64,000 nucleotides of DNA from contig JAQGOP010000034.1 of the NCBI GenBank assembly GCA_028293545.1, positions 1 to 64,000 on the forward strand. Direction: 5' to 3'. The position numbers and the translations under genes were made by a program. Below the pieces are notes generated by a model that ran no database searches, was not told the DNA's origin, and saw only the letters and a program-made list of their open reading frames with translations. Positions 42,162-51,059 of this stretch are shown here, piece after piece (position 1 is the stretch's first letter; each line of letters starts with the position of its first letter). The DNA comes from Verrucomicrobiota bacterium (GTDB taxonomy: Bacteria; Verrucomicrobiota; Verrucomicrobiia; Opitutales; Opitutaceae).

Positions 42162-42734
42162 ATGTCTGCCAAGACCGAAGCTCCTGCTGTTCCCGCCGTC
42201 GCCGCGGGCGGCGCTCCCGCCGCCGGCGGCAGCCCGCTCAAGGCGTGGCTGCCTGTCATCGCCGCGCTGGTGCTCGCACCCGCGGCGACATTTGCGACGG
42301 TGGAGTTTGTCCTCGTCCCGAGACTCCAGAAAAAACTCGCCGCCGGTCCGGTGGCGGCCCAACCCGCTGAACACGCCGCGGCCCACGAAAGTTCCGGCGG
42401 CCACGGCGGGAAGGAAGGCAAGGAAGCGGGCGACACCGCGAGCTACGAATTCCAGAATGTCGTCGTCAACCTCGCCGGCACCCTGGGCACACGTTACCTC
42501 AAGACCAGTTTCATGGTCACCGGTGGCGACGCGGGCATCAAGGAGGCCTTCGAAGGCAACAAGCCGCGCCTGACCGACGTGACGCTCAACGTGCTTTCGT
42601 CGCTTACTTTGGCCGACCTCGAGGAGCCTGGCGCGAAGAATGTCATCCGCGAGAAGCTCGTCACCGCCTACAACCAAGCCCTGGGCCGCAAGGTCGCAGA
42701 GCAGGTTTATTTCTCCGACTTCGTCATCCAGTAA
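42162..42734 (+). CDS. fliL: Flagellar basal body-associated protein FliL
   Basis: 190 aa. A Pro/Ala-rich cytoplasmic start, one transmembrane helix (LKAWLPVIAALVLAPAATFATVEFV, about 28-50), a His/Gly-rich linker, then the periplasmic FliL domain: YEFQNVVVNLAGTLGTRYLKTSFMVTGGD, and VLSSLTLADLEEPGAKNVIREKLVTAYNQAL near the end. FliL surrounds the stator and supports motor output. It is followed by fliM. Confidence 0.94.
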   Translation: MSAKTEAPAVPAVAAGGAPAAGGSPLKAWLPVIAALVLAPAATFATVEFVLVPRLQKKLAAGPVAAQPAEHAAAHESSGGHGGKEGKEAGDTASYEFQNVVVNLAGTLGTRYLKTSFMVTGGDAGIKEAFEGNKPRLTDVTLNVLSSLTLADLEEPGAKNVIREKLVTAYNQALGRKVAEQVYFSDFVIQ

Positions 42735-42744
42735 GGCAACCGCG

Positions 42745-43797
42745 ATGTCCGACGCACCTGTCCAGCCTGCCGCCGAATTCCTCGCCCAATCCGAGGTTGA
42801 GACGCTGCTGGTTCCTCCGCCCGAGCCGGCCGTGCCGCAGCACCTGCTGCGCGCGGATGGCCAGAAGGGGAAGGATGCGCCGCTGGTGGTGCCGTACGAT
42901 TTTCGCAACCCGGCTTTTCTCTCCGAGATCGAGCTGCGGCGACTGCGCCTGATCCACGAGGATTTTATCCGTTACCTCAGCGCGCGGCTTTCCCTGCATC
43001 TCCGCATGGAGTTCGGCCTGAAGCTTTCGAAGCTCGCGACCGCGACGTACACGACGTTCACCGAGGCGTTGCCGAATGCGACGCATCTCAGTCTTTTCAA
43101 GATCGAGCCGCTCGTCGGCGTCGGGATCTTCGAGCTGAATCCGCGCCTGGCGCTCGCGATCGCCGATCGCCTACTCGGCGGACGCGGGCAGGCCGCGAAG
43201 AGCGATCGTTCGCTGACGGAAATCGAAGTCGCGCTGATCGAGGACGTGCTCCTGATCTTCCTCGAGGAGTGGTGCAGCCAGTGGAAATCGGAGCGCGAGC
43301 TCAGCCCGATCCTGATCGGCCACGAAAACAACGGACGCTTTCTCCAGACTTCGCCGAAGGACGCGATCATCCTCACGCTCACCCTTGACGCCACGTTCGG
43401 CGAATGCAGCGAGCCGATCCAGATCGGCGTGCCGTATTACCTGATCGAGCCGCTGCTGAAACAGATGCAGAACCGCCGTCACAAGGAGTCCGCGATCGTG
43501 CCGACCGAGAAGCGCGCGGAATGGCAGCCGGCATATGACCGCATCACGGTGCCGGTTCGCGCCGAATGGTCGGACCTGGAGCTGACGCTTCGCGAACTCG
43601 CGAGCCTCCGGGTGGGCGACGTGATTGAACTGCCGGCCTCACTTTTCCAGGAAACGCGAGTGCTGCTGAACGGCACTCCGAAATTTATCGGCAGCGCCGG
43701 CCACGATGCCGACCGCGTTGCCATCCAACTCACCCGCAAACTCCCTCCCGAGGAACCTATCCATGCCATCCACAATGACGGACGAAAAAACCCTTGA
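42745..43797 (+). CDS. fliM: Flagellar motor switch protein FliM
   Basis: 350 aa from ATG 42745 (MSDAPVQPAAEFL); the longer frame lies in fliL. The N-terminal peptide that binds phospho-CheY is recognisable as FLAQSEVETLL, with the usual LSQxEIDxLL pattern. The middle CheC-like domain has LSARLSLHLRMEFGLKL and LLGGRGQ. The C-terminal SpoA domain is VPVRAEWSDLELTLRELASLRVGDVIELP. Retention of the binding peptide suggests the motor obeys a CheY although no chemotaxis genes are in view. Confidence 0.94.
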   Translation: MSDAPVQPAAEFLAQSEVETLLVPPPEPAVPQHLLRADGQKGKDAPLVVPYDFRNPAFLSEIELRRLRLIHEDFIRYLSARLSLHLRMEFGLKLSKLATATYTTFTEALPNATHLSLFKIEPLVGVGIFELNPRLALAIADRLLGGRGQAAKSDRSLTEIEVALIEDVLLIFLEEWCSQWKSERELSPILIGHENNGRFLQTSPKDAIILTLTLDATFGECSEPIQIGVPYYLIEPLLKQMQNRRHKESAIVPTEKRAEWQPAYDRITVPVRAEWSDLELTLRELASLRVGDVIELPASLFQETRVLLNGTPKFIGSAGHDADRVAIQLTRKLPPEEPIHAIHNDGRKNP

Positions 43798-44029
43798 TAT
43801 CGTTCTCGATGTCAAAGTGAAGGTCACCGTGCAACTGGGCTCAGTGCAGCTGCCCATGCGCGATGTCCTCGAACTCACCGCCGGCTCGATCGTGCAGCTC
43901 CAGCAGCATGCGAGCGATCCGGTCGGGCTGTTCGTCAACGACAAGCTGGTCGCGTACGGCGAGGTCGTCGTGATCGAGGACAATTTCGGGATCAAGATCA
44001 CGGAACTCGTCGGCAGCGCCAAGGCATGA
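43763..44029 (+). CDS. fliN: Flagellar motor switch protein FliN
   Basis: 88 aa from ATG 43763, preceded by GAGGAA at suitable spacing; ATG 43775 is possible. It overlaps the end of fliM by 35 bp. Nearly the whole protein is the SpoA domain: VLDVKVKVTVQLGSVQLPMRDVLELTAGSIVQLQQ, DPVGLFVNDKLVAYGEVVVIEDNFGIKITELV. FliN completes the C-ring and docks FliH. It is a compact form without N-terminal extension. Confidence 0.95.
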   Translation: MPSTMTDEKTLDIVLDVKVKVTVQLGSVQLPMRDVLELTAGSIVQLQQHASDPVGLFVNDKLVAYGEVVVIEDNFGIKITELVGSAKA

Positions 44030-44430
44030 GCCTCCGCCCCCGTCATTTTCTCGCGCCGCTCGCGTTTGCGCTGGCGGCGCTCGCCGCTTCTGGGGCGGAC
44101 GACGCCAAGGTGATTTACCCCGCGGGCTCCGGTGCCGCGACGGCGGCCGCGCACAAACCTGAATCCAGCGTGGGTCCGCTGACGATTTTTGGCGCGATAA
44201 TCCTCGCCGGCGCGGGGGGATGGATGCTGTGGCGCAGCCGCAAGCTGCCGTTCCAGGCGCGCGACGTGCGCAAGCTCTCGATCGATGAAACGCGTTCGCT
44301 GGGCAGCCGCCAATACCTCGTGGTGGCGTCCTACGAAGGGAAAAAACTTTTACTCGGTGTCTGCCCGGGACGGATCGAGCTGCTCACGTCGCTCGATGGG
44401 CGTACTTCGGTCGCGGAGAAAGTTTCATGA
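44026..44430 (+). CDS. fliO: Flagellar biosynthesis protein FliO
   Basis: 134 aa, ATGA overlap with fliN. Signal-like N-terminus, one membrane segment (LTIFGAIILAGAGGWMLW, about 50-68), and the cytoplasmic FliO domain with SIDETRSLGSRQYLVVASYEGKKLLLGVCPGRIELL. FliO assists assembly of the FliP ring. Overlaps on both sides (fliN, fliP) indicate coupled translation. Confidence 0.9.
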   Translation: MSLRPRHFLAPLAFALAALAASGADDAKVIYPAGSGAATAAAHKPESSVGPLTIFGAIILAGAGGWMLWRSRKLPFQARDVRKLSIDETRSLGSRQYLVVASYEGKKLLLGVCPGRIELLTSLDGRTSVAEKVS

Positions 44431-45287
44431 ACCTGGGCCGTCGCATTTTTCTATTCGGCCTGCTCGTGTTGGTTTCGCTGGGTGCGGCGCTGCCGGGGCT
44501 GCGCGCGCAGGGGACGACGCCGACCTCGAACACGGTGATTACGCCGGAAGCGGTCGCACCGCGCACTCCGCCGGCGTCAGCGTCGGCGGCTGCTCCGGCC
44601 CGTGCGGGTGAACCTTTTCGGTTGAACATCGGTTTGGAAGGCGCGGGCCAGTCGGGAGGGCAGGTGAGCGTGGCGGTGCAGATTGTGATCGTGATGACGC
44701 TGCTGTCCGTCGCGCCGTCGATCGTGCTGCTGATGACGAGTTTCACGCGCATCGTGATCGTGCTGGGTTTTGTCCGCACGGCGCTGGGCACGCCGAGTGC
44801 GCCGTCGAACCAGATCATCGTGGGGCTTTCGTTATTTTTGACGTTCTTCCTGATGGGCCCGGTTTTTGACCGCGTGCAGAAGGAAGCGTTGAATCCGTAT
44901 CTCGACGGGCAGATGACGTCGGTGCAGGCGATCGACAAGGCGTCGGTGCCGTTGAAGGAGTTCATGCTGAAGCAGACGCGCACGCGGGACATCGAATATT
45001 TCCTCGAGCTTGGAGGATTTGGGCCGACAGCGGTGAAGGATCTGCCGATGCGGGTGGTGATCCCGGCCTTTGTGATCAGCGAGCTCCAGACATCGTTCCA
45101 GATGGGGTTCCTGCTTTTCCTGCCGTTCCTAGTGATCGACTTCCTGGTATCGTCGGTGCTGATGGCGCTCGGCATGATGATGATGCCGCCGACGGTGGTG
45201 GCGCTGCCGCTGAAGTTACTCCTCTTTGTCTTGGTCGACGGCTGGCACCTGGTGGTGAAATCGCTCGTCCAAAGTTTCGCGACTTGA
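44427..45287 (+). CDS. fliP: Flagellar export gate protein FliP
   Basis: 286 aa, ATGA overlap with fliO. Cleavable signal peptide, then four membrane segments. FliP signatures: LLMTSFTRIVIVLGFVRTALGTPSAPSNQIIVGLSLFLTFFLM, and LPMRVVIPAFVISELQTSFQMGFLLFLPFLVIDFLVSSVLMALGMMM-type motif near the end. It forms the core export pore with FliQ and FliR. Confidence 0.96.
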   Translation: MNLGRRIFLFGLLVLVSLGAALPGLRAQGTTPTSNTVITPEAVAPRTPPASASAAAPARAGEPFRLNIGLEGAGQSGGQVSVAVQIVIVMTLLSVAPSIVLLMTSFTRIVIVLGFVRTALGTPSAPSNQIIVGLSLFLTFFLMGPVFDRVQKEALNPYLDGQMTSVQAIDKASVPLKEFMLKQTRTRDIEYFLELGGFGPTAVKDLPMRVVIPAFVISELQTSFQMGFLLFLPFLVIDFLVSSVLMALGMMMMPPTVVALPLKLLLFVLVDGWHLVVKSLVQSFAT

Positions 45288-45291
45288 CGCC

Positions 45292-45561
45292 ATGAATCCG
45301 GACCTAGCGATCGATATTTTCAAGACGACGGTGATGCTCTCGCTCTACGTCGTGGCGCCGTTTCTCGGCGTGACGTTGGTCGTGGGGCTGGCTGCGAGCC
45401 TGGTGCAGTCGGTGACGAGCATGCAGGAGCCGACGCTGACCTTCATCCCGAAGTTGCTGGCGTTGTCGGGGCTGGCGCTGGTGTTGACGCCGTGGCTGTT
45501 GCGAGTGCTGTCGGAATTTACGGTGACGATGATCACGCGCATGGGCACGTTGGGGCACTGA
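45292..45561 (+). CDS. fliQ: Flagellar export gate protein FliQ
   Basis: 89 aa with two membrane helices. Signatures: VVAPFLGVTLVVGLAASLVQSVTSMQEPTLTFIPKLLAL. Four copies line the FliPQR gate. Four bases separate it from fliP. Confidence 0.96.
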   Translation: MNPDLAIDIFKTTVMLSLYVVAPFLGVTLVVGLAASLVQSVTSMQEPTLTFIPKLLALSGLALVLTPWLLRVLSEFTVTMITRMGTLGH

Positions 45562-45591
45562 GTTTTTTTTCGCCGCGAGAAGACCTCGGCC

Positions 45592-46344
45592 ATGAACGTC
45601 GAATATTTAGTGACGTGGATGATGGTTTTCCTGCGGAGCCTGGGGCTCTTGCTGCAGTTGCCGGTGCTCGCGGGGCGTCCAATACCGGTGACGGTGCGAT
45701 TGGGGATTGGCGTGTGCATTGCGACGCTGATTGCGGGGAATATTCCGCCGGCGGAGTTGCCGCCGTCGTTGCCTGAGCTGGCGGTGATGGTAGGGAGGGA
45801 GGTGCTGGTGGGATTGGCGCTGGGTTTTGTTTCCCGCCTGGCATTTGCTGCGGTCGAAATGGCGGGGCGGATGATGTCCTCTGAAATCGGACTTTCGGCG
45901 ACGCCGGGCATGGGGATACCAGAGCCGTCGACGGAGCCGTTGGCGGCGTTGTTGTCGTCGTTCGCGATCGTGCTTTTCTTTTTGCTCGGCGGTCACGAGG
46001 CGTTGTTGGCGGCGTTTGCGCGGAGTTTTCAGATCGCTCATCCGGGCAGGGCTTCGCTGAATCCGGCGGCGGCGGAGGAATTGATTCGTTTGACGAGCCA
46101 CGTGATTGAGCTGGGGCTTCGCATCGCGGCGCCTTTCATTGCGATGAATTTTTTGGTGACGCTGGCGTTTTCGGCCTTGGGTCGAGCCGTGCCGAAGATG
46201 AACGTATTCGTGTTGAGCTTTTCGGTGCGCGCGTTGGCTGGTCTCGGTTTATTGAGCGCTGCGGGTGCTCTGATCGCGCGCTATCTGTATGTGGAGTTCG
46301 CTGACGCGCCAATCCAGATGCTGCAGGTTTTGCCCACGCGCTGA
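45592..46344 (+). CDS. fliR: Flagellar export gate protein FliR
   Basis: 250 aa with about six membrane helices. Typical segments: WMMVFLRSLGLLLQLPVLAGRPIPVTVRLGIG, REVLVGLALGFVSRLAFAAVEMAGRMM, and AFSALGRAVPKMNVFVLSFSVRALAGLGLL. It closes the FliPQR complex and contacts FlhB. Last gene of the flgB-fliR run. G-ending codons such as TTG and GCG are more common here than in the genes before fliP. Confidence 0.96.
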   Translation: MNVEYLVTWMMVFLRSLGLLLQLPVLAGRPIPVTVRLGIGVCIATLIAGNIPPAELPPSLPELAVMVGREVLVGLALGFVSRLAFAAVEMAGRMMSSEIGLSATPGMGIPEPSTEPLAALLSSFAIVLFFLLGGHEALLAAFARSFQIAHPGRASLNPAAAEELIRLTSHVIELGLRIAAPFIAMNFLVTLAFSALGRAVPKMNVFVLSFSVRALAGLGLLSAAGALIARYLYVEFADAPIQMLQVLPTR

Positions 46345-46674
46345 GCCCCGTAACCTAATTCCGCGGGCCGATCGCGTCTCTTTGGCTGCGTAGGCCGCCG
46401 TCCCCAGACATTTGCCATTCGTCATAGAGGCAGCGGCCTCGAATGGATGTTTTGTGACCCTTATCGCATTGTTCGAGAGATCGGATCTTTTTTGACCTGT
46501 CCCTCTTACGAAGTACCCCGCCTTTTAACCTGTCCCTTAGGCTACGCTCCTTTGCGGCAAATATTGCCGGTATCATAGCGACCCCTTTTTCCCGTCGTGC
46601 ATTTTTCGGAACGCACGGCGGTCTTAAAAGTTTAAACGCCTAATAATGAGCAAGTAATCGTGGACTCGGGGGCA
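46345..46674. other. Low-GC intergenic region with relic-like repeats
   Basis: About 330 bp with clearly lower GC than its flanks. It contains two similar pieces: TTTTTTGACCTGTCCCT (about 46488-46504) and CTTTTAACCTGTCCCT (about 46523-46538). ACCTGTCCC-type strings often accompany REP-associated tyrosine transposase elements, but no transposase is present. A hairpin with one mismatch (46592-46600 with 46613-46621) lies near its end. A 73-aa minus-strand frame at 46355-46576 is not convincing. It probably marks an old insertion between two flagellar blocks. Confidence 0.45.
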
Positions 46675-46691
46675 TTGGCATCTGCGTTGCT
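46675..46691 (+). promoter_or_regulatory. Sigma-54 promoter of the flhB operon
   Basis: TTGGCA-TCTGCG-TTGCT, with GG at 46677-46678 and GC at 46689-46690 separated by 10 bp. The predicted start of transcription is near 46702, 8 nt before the flhB ATG, leaving no room for a Shine-Dalgarno sequence. Confidence 0.8.
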
Positions 46692-46709
46692 TTATGCGGG
46701 TCCCGCTCC

Positions 46710-47813
46710 ATGGCAGAAACCGATCAAGACCAAAAAACAGAACAGCCGTCGGAGAAACGGCTGCGCGAGGCGATGGATCGCGGGCAGTTCGCGCGAGCTC
46801 CGGAACTTTCGATTGCACTCACCATCGCCGCCGTCCTTGGCGTCTTGGCCTTCACCACTCAGTCCGCCTCCCGGCTCATCTCCGAGTATTCCATCGCCAT
46901 GTTTACGCGCTTCGGCGCGACGGCGGTTTCACGCGACACCATTCAATCCGAGCTGAGCGGCGTCCTCCTCACCACCGCCCACGCCGCGAGCCCTTTCCTG
47001 ATCGCCTGCGTCGGCGCGGCGCTCTTGGCCGGCGGACTCCAAAGCGGCTTCCAGCTCACGCCCGAAGCCGTGATGTTCAAAGTCGAGAACCTCAATCCCA
47101 CCGCCGGATTCAAACGAATCTTCTCACGGGGTGTCTTCGTCAAAGCCGGCATCGACATCCTGAAACTCGTCGCCATCGGCGGCGTGCTCTTCGTCGGCGC
47201 CAAATCCCTCATGGCTGACGCACTCTTCAGCGCCCCCGTCGAGGCCGCCTACCTCGGCGAATTCATCAGCCACGCCACCATGGTGTTCCTCGGCCGACTC
47301 CTCTTCGCCCTCAGCCTCGTCGCAGCGGTGAGTTACGGCTACGAAAAATTCAAGACCGGCCGCGAGCTCAAGATGACCCGCGAGGAACTCAAAGAAGAGC
47401 GCCGCAATGCCGAAGGCGATGCCAACGCCAAGGCCGCGATGCGCCGCATGGCCCGCCGGCTCATGCAGAAACAAATGCTCTCCGCCGTCGCCACCGCCGA
47501 CGTCGTCATCGTCAACCCAACCCACTTTGCCGTCGCGCTCAAATACGAGCGCGGCAAGGACCAAGCCCCCGTCGTCCTCGCCAAGGGCGAAAATCGTTTC
47601 GCTCTCCGCATCAAGGCTCTCGCCGCTGAAAACGGCGTCCCCGTCGTCGAGAACAAACCCATCGCCCGCCTCCTCTTCGCCATGGGCGAAGTCGGCGAAA
47701 CCATCCCGGCGAACCTTTACCAAGCCGTCGCTGAGATCCTCGCCGTCGTCTACCGCACGCATCGCTATTATTTCCACCGCTTGAAAACGCGGCGCATGGA
47801 GGCCGGAGCCTAA
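46710..47813 (+). CDS. flhB: Flagellar export switch protein FlhB
   Basis: 367 aa. Typical start AETDQDQKTEQPSEKRLREAMDRGQFARAPEL, four membrane helices (about 30-215), and the cytoplasmic linker KMTREELKEERRNAEGDANAK. The auto-cleavage motif N-PTH is intact in VIVNPTHFAVALKYERG (about 267-270). The C-terminal domain ends PANLYQAVAEILAVVYR. FlhB switches from rod/hook to filament substrates together with FliK. Confidence 0.96.
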   Translation: MAETDQDQKTEQPSEKRLREAMDRGQFARAPELSIALTIAAVLGVLAFTTQSASRLISEYSIAMFTRFGATAVSRDTIQSELSGVLLTTAHAASPFLIACVGAALLAGGLQSGFQLTPEAVMFKVENLNPTAGFKRIFSRGVFVKAGIDILKLVAIGGVLFVGAKSLMADALFSAPVEAAYLGEFISHATMVFLGRLLFALSLVAAVSYGYEKFKTGRELKMTREELKEERRNAEGDANAKAAMRRMARRLMQKQMLSAVATADVVIVNPTHFAVALKYERGKDQAPVVLAKGENRFALRIKALAAENGVPVVENKPIARLLFAMGEVGETIPANLYQAVAEILAVVYRTHRYYFHRLKTRRMEAGA

Positions 47814-47816
47814 GCC

Positions 47817-49997
47817 ATGAGCACCTCCGTCACCACTCCTGGTCCTGTCGCCACGCTGCTAAAGCGCGCGGATCTAATTTTCACCGGCGGGCTCTTCCTC
47901 ACCGTCCTCCTCCTCATCATGCCGATCCCGGCGGTGATGCTGGACATGTTTCTCGCGCTGAATATCGGGCTGTCCCTCCTCGTCCTGCTCGCGATCATCT
48001 ACGTCAAGGATCCGCCGGAGTTCTCCAGTTTCCCGACTCTCCTCCTCGCGCTCACCCTCTTCCGGCTCGCGCTCAACATCAGCTCGACCCGCCAGGTGCT
48101 CGTCCACGGTTATGCCGGACAGGTGATCGACGCCTTCGGCCACTTTGTCATCCAGGGCAACTACATCGTCGGTGCCGTGGTGTTTGTTATCCTCGTCGTC
48201 ATCAACTTTGTCGTCATCACGAAGGGCGCCGGCCGCATCGCCGAAGTCAGCGCGCGTTTCACCCTCGATGCCCTTCCGGGTAAACAGATGGCCATCGATG
48301 CCGAGCTCAACGCCGGCATCATCGACGAAGTCACCGCCACCGCGCGCCGCGTCAAGGTCCAGAAGGAAGCGGACTTCTACGGCGCCATGGACGGCGCCTC
48401 GAAGTTTGTGCGCGGCGACGCGATCGCCGGCATCATCATCACCCTCGTCAACGTCGTCGGCGGCTTCGCGATTGGCGTTCTCCAGATGGACCTTTCGCTC
48501 GGCGAAGCGCTCCAGAAATTCACGCTCCTCTCCATCGGTGACGGCCTGGTTTCCCAAATTCCCGCGCTGATTCTTTCCGTCGGCGCCGGTATCCTCGTCA
48601 CCCGCGCCGCCGGCAACGCCAACCTCGGGACCCAGCTCGCCGGCCAGTTGTTTCGCTATCCTCGCGCGATGAAAATTGCCGCGGGCATGATGGTCGTCTT
48701 CGGCCTGATGCCGGGCATGCCCATGCTGCCGTTTTTTGCGCTGGCCGGAGTCGCGGGCTACCTCGGGAAAATTCTCCAGGACCAGGAAGACACCAGCGGC
48801 CACGCCCTCGGCGATGAACCCCTGCCTGGCCGCAAGGGCTCCGCGGCGGGCAAGGGCGCAACCGGCAAGGCCGGCGAAAATGGCGCTCCTGCAGCCACCG
48901 TTCCCGGCGCCGCCGAGGACGTGCGCAAGCTCATCGAAATCGACATCTTTGCGATCGAGATCGGCTACGGCCTCCTCGCGCTGGCCGACGCCAAGAAGGG
49001 TGGGGAACTCCTCGCCCGCGTCACCGGCGTGCGCAAATCCCTCGCCCGCGAAAAGGGCATCGTCGTCCCGCCGGTTTCCGTGCGCGACAACCTCGAGCTC
49101 GAGCCCAACGACTACCGCTTCCTCCTCCGCGGCAAGGCCGTGGCCCGCGGGCAACTCATGCCGGGACGCCTCCTCGCGATGAATGTCTCCGGCAGCAAGG
49201 TGCGGCTCAAGGGCGTGCCCACGCGCGAACCCGTTTTCAACCTCGATGCCACATGGATCGATGACGCCGAACGCAAGAACGCCGAGATCAATGGCTACAC
49301 CATCGTCGATCCCGCCTCGGTCCTGATCACACATCTCTCCGAAACCCTGAAGCTCTCCGCCCACCACCTGCTCGGACGCCAGGAAGTCCAGTTGCTCGTC
49401 GACCATCTCAAGCTGACCCAGCCCGCCCTCATCGCCGAACTTCTGCCCGACCTCGTCAATCTCGGCATCATCCAGCGTGTGCTGCAAAATCTCCTCCGCG
49501 AGAACGTCGCGATCCTCAACCAGCCGTTGATCCTCGAAGGCATCGCCGACTTCGCGTCGCTTTCGAAAAATCCGGACGATCTCAGCGAACTCGTCCGCCG
49601 TCGCCTGGGGCTCTACTTCGTGCCTGAATTCGAGTGCCGTCCCGGCGTGATCCGCGCCGTGACGTTCGATCCGCGGCTGGAGCAGTGGCTCGCGGGAAAA
49701 ATCCACCGCTCGCCGACCGAAGTCGGCCTTGCGCTCGACCCGGCCACGACCCGTCACCTGCTCGACGAAATCACCCGCCGCACCGCCGAACTCACGCAGG
49801 CCGGCCAGGCCGCGGTCATGGTGGTCTCGACGGAAATCCGCCTCCCGCTGAAACGCTTTTTCGAGTCCTCGTTCCCGCGCCTCGTGGTGCTCGCGTACCA
49901 GGAACTGCCCTCCGCCACCGAAATCGAGAACGCCGGCATCGTGGCGCTGCCGATGAATCTCACGCGGGCTGAATTGCCCGTGAAGGCCGCCGCCTGA
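47817..49997 (+). CDS. flhA: Flagellar export gate protein FlhA
   Basis: 726 aa. Eight membrane helices occupy the first 330 residues, with the FHIPEP region LLALTLFRLALNISSTRQVLVHGYAGQVIDAFG and the conserved loop GAGRIAEVSARFTLDALPGKQMAIDAELNAGII. The cytoplasmic domain includes LLGRQEVQLLVDHLKLTQPALIAEL and ends with LVVLAYQELPSATEIENAGIV. It docks chaperone-substrate complexes and uses the proton gradient. It is 3 bp after flhB. Confidence 0.97.
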   Translation: MSTSVTTPGPVATLLKRADLIFTGGLFLTVLLLIMPIPAVMLDMFLALNIGLSLLVLLAIIYVKDPPEFSSFPTLLLALTLFRLALNISSTRQVLVHGYAGQVIDAFGHFVIQGNYIVGAVVFVILVVINFVVITKGAGRIAEVSARFTLDALPGKQMAIDAELNAGIIDEVTATARRVKVQKEADFYGAMDGASKFVRGDAIAGIIITLVNVVGGFAIGVLQMDLSLGEALQKFTLLSIGDGLVSQIPALILSVGAGILVTRAAGNANLGTQLAGQLFRYPRAMKIAAGMMVVFGLMPGMPMLPFFALAGVAGYLGKILQDQEDTSGHALGDEPLPGRKGSAAGKGATGKAGENGAPAATVPGAAEDVRKLIEIDIFAIEIGYGLLALADAKKGGELLARVTGVRKSLAREKGIVVPPVSVRDNLELEPNDYRFLLRGKAVARGQLMPGRLLAMNVSGSKVRLKGVPTREPVFNLDATWIDDAERKNAEINGYTIVDPASVLITHLSETLKLSAHHLLGRQEVQLLVDHLKLTQPALIAELLPDLVNLGIIQRVLQNLLRENVAILNQPLILEGIADFASLSKNPDDLSELVRRRLGLYFVPEFECRPGVIRAVTFDPRLEQWLAGKIHRSPTEVGLALDPATTRHLLDEITRRTAELTQAGQAAVMVVSTEIRLPLKRFFESSFPRLVVLAYQELPSATEIENAGIVALPMNLTRAELPVKAAA

Positions 49998-50002
49998 TTC
50001 GC

Positions 50003-51049
50003 ATGCCCAATCCCGGTCAAACCTTCGCGCCCGGCGCCTACAAGTTCACGGTGAAATCCGCGGCGGAGGCCGTCGCGCTGATCCGCGAAAAACTCGGTCC
50101 GCAGGCCCGCGTGCTTTCCGTGCGCGCCGTGCCCACCACCGGCCTCAAGAAATTATTCGGCCGCCCGCAGCTCGAGGTCATTGCGCAGATCGACCCCGTC
50201 GTTCCGGCGGCCTCGTCGCTCGCCGCGGTTTCGGGTGAACCCGCGCTGCCGCCGGACTTCGCGGAAACGAATTCCCGTTTTTCCTCCGCACCTCCGCCTC
50301 CGCCGCCCGCGACCGGGCTGGCCGGCTTGCTGCGCCGTTCCGGCCTCACGGAAACCGCGCTCTCCCGCCTGCAAAGCGGCGCGACCTGGTCCGAACTGAA
50401 TACGCTCCCGCTGCACCGTGCGCTCGCGGAAACTTCCCGGCTGCTGTGCCAGAGCATCGGCTCGCGCGCCCCGCGCGCCCCCATTTCCCGTGCGGCATTT
50501 CTTGGCACGCCCGGCGTCGGTCGCACCACCGCGCTCTGCAAGTGGCTCTCCGTCGAAGTATTTCGCCGCGCGCGCTTCGGCCACGTCGTCACCGTCGAGT
50601 TCGACAAGCCCAATCCCCTCGGTCCGCTGCCGGTCTTCAGCGAGGCACTGGGAGTCCCGCTGGCCCATTTTCCCTGTGAAACGAATCCGGCCGTTCCCGG
50701 CGGTTTTGTTTATTTCGACCTGCCCGGGATGTCGTCGCGCCGCCCCGCGGACAACGCCCCGCTCGCGCAATTTCTCGACCGCGAACAAATCAACCAGCGG
50801 GTGCTCGTGCTCAACGCCGCATACGATCGCACGGTGCTGCGCGACGCATATTCGGCGGGGCGCGACCTCGGTGCGACGCACCTGGTGTTCACGCACCTCG
50901 ATGAGGTTCCGCAGTGGGGAAAACTCTGGGACTACCTTTTCGACGAGAACCTTGAACCCCTCTTCCTCTCGACCGGCCCTTCGCTGACCGGCGACTGCGA
51001 GGAAGACGCCCCCGCGGCCATCGCCCGTCGCACCCTCCCTGACAGCTAA
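50003..51049 (+). CDS. flhF: FlhF-like SRP-family protein with altered GTPase motifs
   Basis: 348 aa, directly after flhA, the usual place of flhF. The N-terminus YKFTVKSAAEAVALIREKLGPQARVLSVR matches FlhF. The G domain is recognisable, but key residues differ. P-loop GTPGVGRTT (about 168-176) has Arg for the invariant Lys. G3 is DLPGM (about 239) instead of DTAGR. G4 is THLDE (about 297) instead of TKLDE. FlhF normally marks the pole for flagellar assembly as a GTP-dependent dimer. This version may bind GTP weakly or not at all and act as a scaffold. Confidence 0.82.
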   Translation: MPNPGQTFAPGAYKFTVKSAAEAVALIREKLGPQARVLSVRAVPTTGLKKLFGRPQLEVIAQIDPVVPAASSLAAVSGEPALPPDFAETNSRFSSAPPPPPPATGLAGLLRRSGLTETALSRLQSGATWSELNTLPLHRALAETSRLLCQSIGSRAPRAPISRAAFLGTPGVGRTTALCKWLSVEVFRRARFGHVVTVEFDKPNPLGPLPVFSEALGVPLAHFPCETNPAVPGGFVYFDLPGMSSRRPADNAPLAQFLDREQINQRVLVLNAAYDRTVLRDAYSAGRDLGATHLVFTHLDEVPQWGKLWDYLFDENLEPLFLSTGPSLTGDCEEDAPAAIARRTLPDS

Positions 51050-51059
51050 GTTCTCCTTT

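Noticed and set aside
46355-46576. 73-aa minus-strand frame in the low-GC region
   Set aside because: No similarity to known proteins is seen, and the sequence contains the repeated CCTGTCCCT pieces, so it is treated as relic DNA.
47874-49757. 627-codon minus-strand frame opposite flhA
   Set aside because: It is charged, low-complexity and antisense to a canonical FlhA; typical shadow of GC-rich codons.
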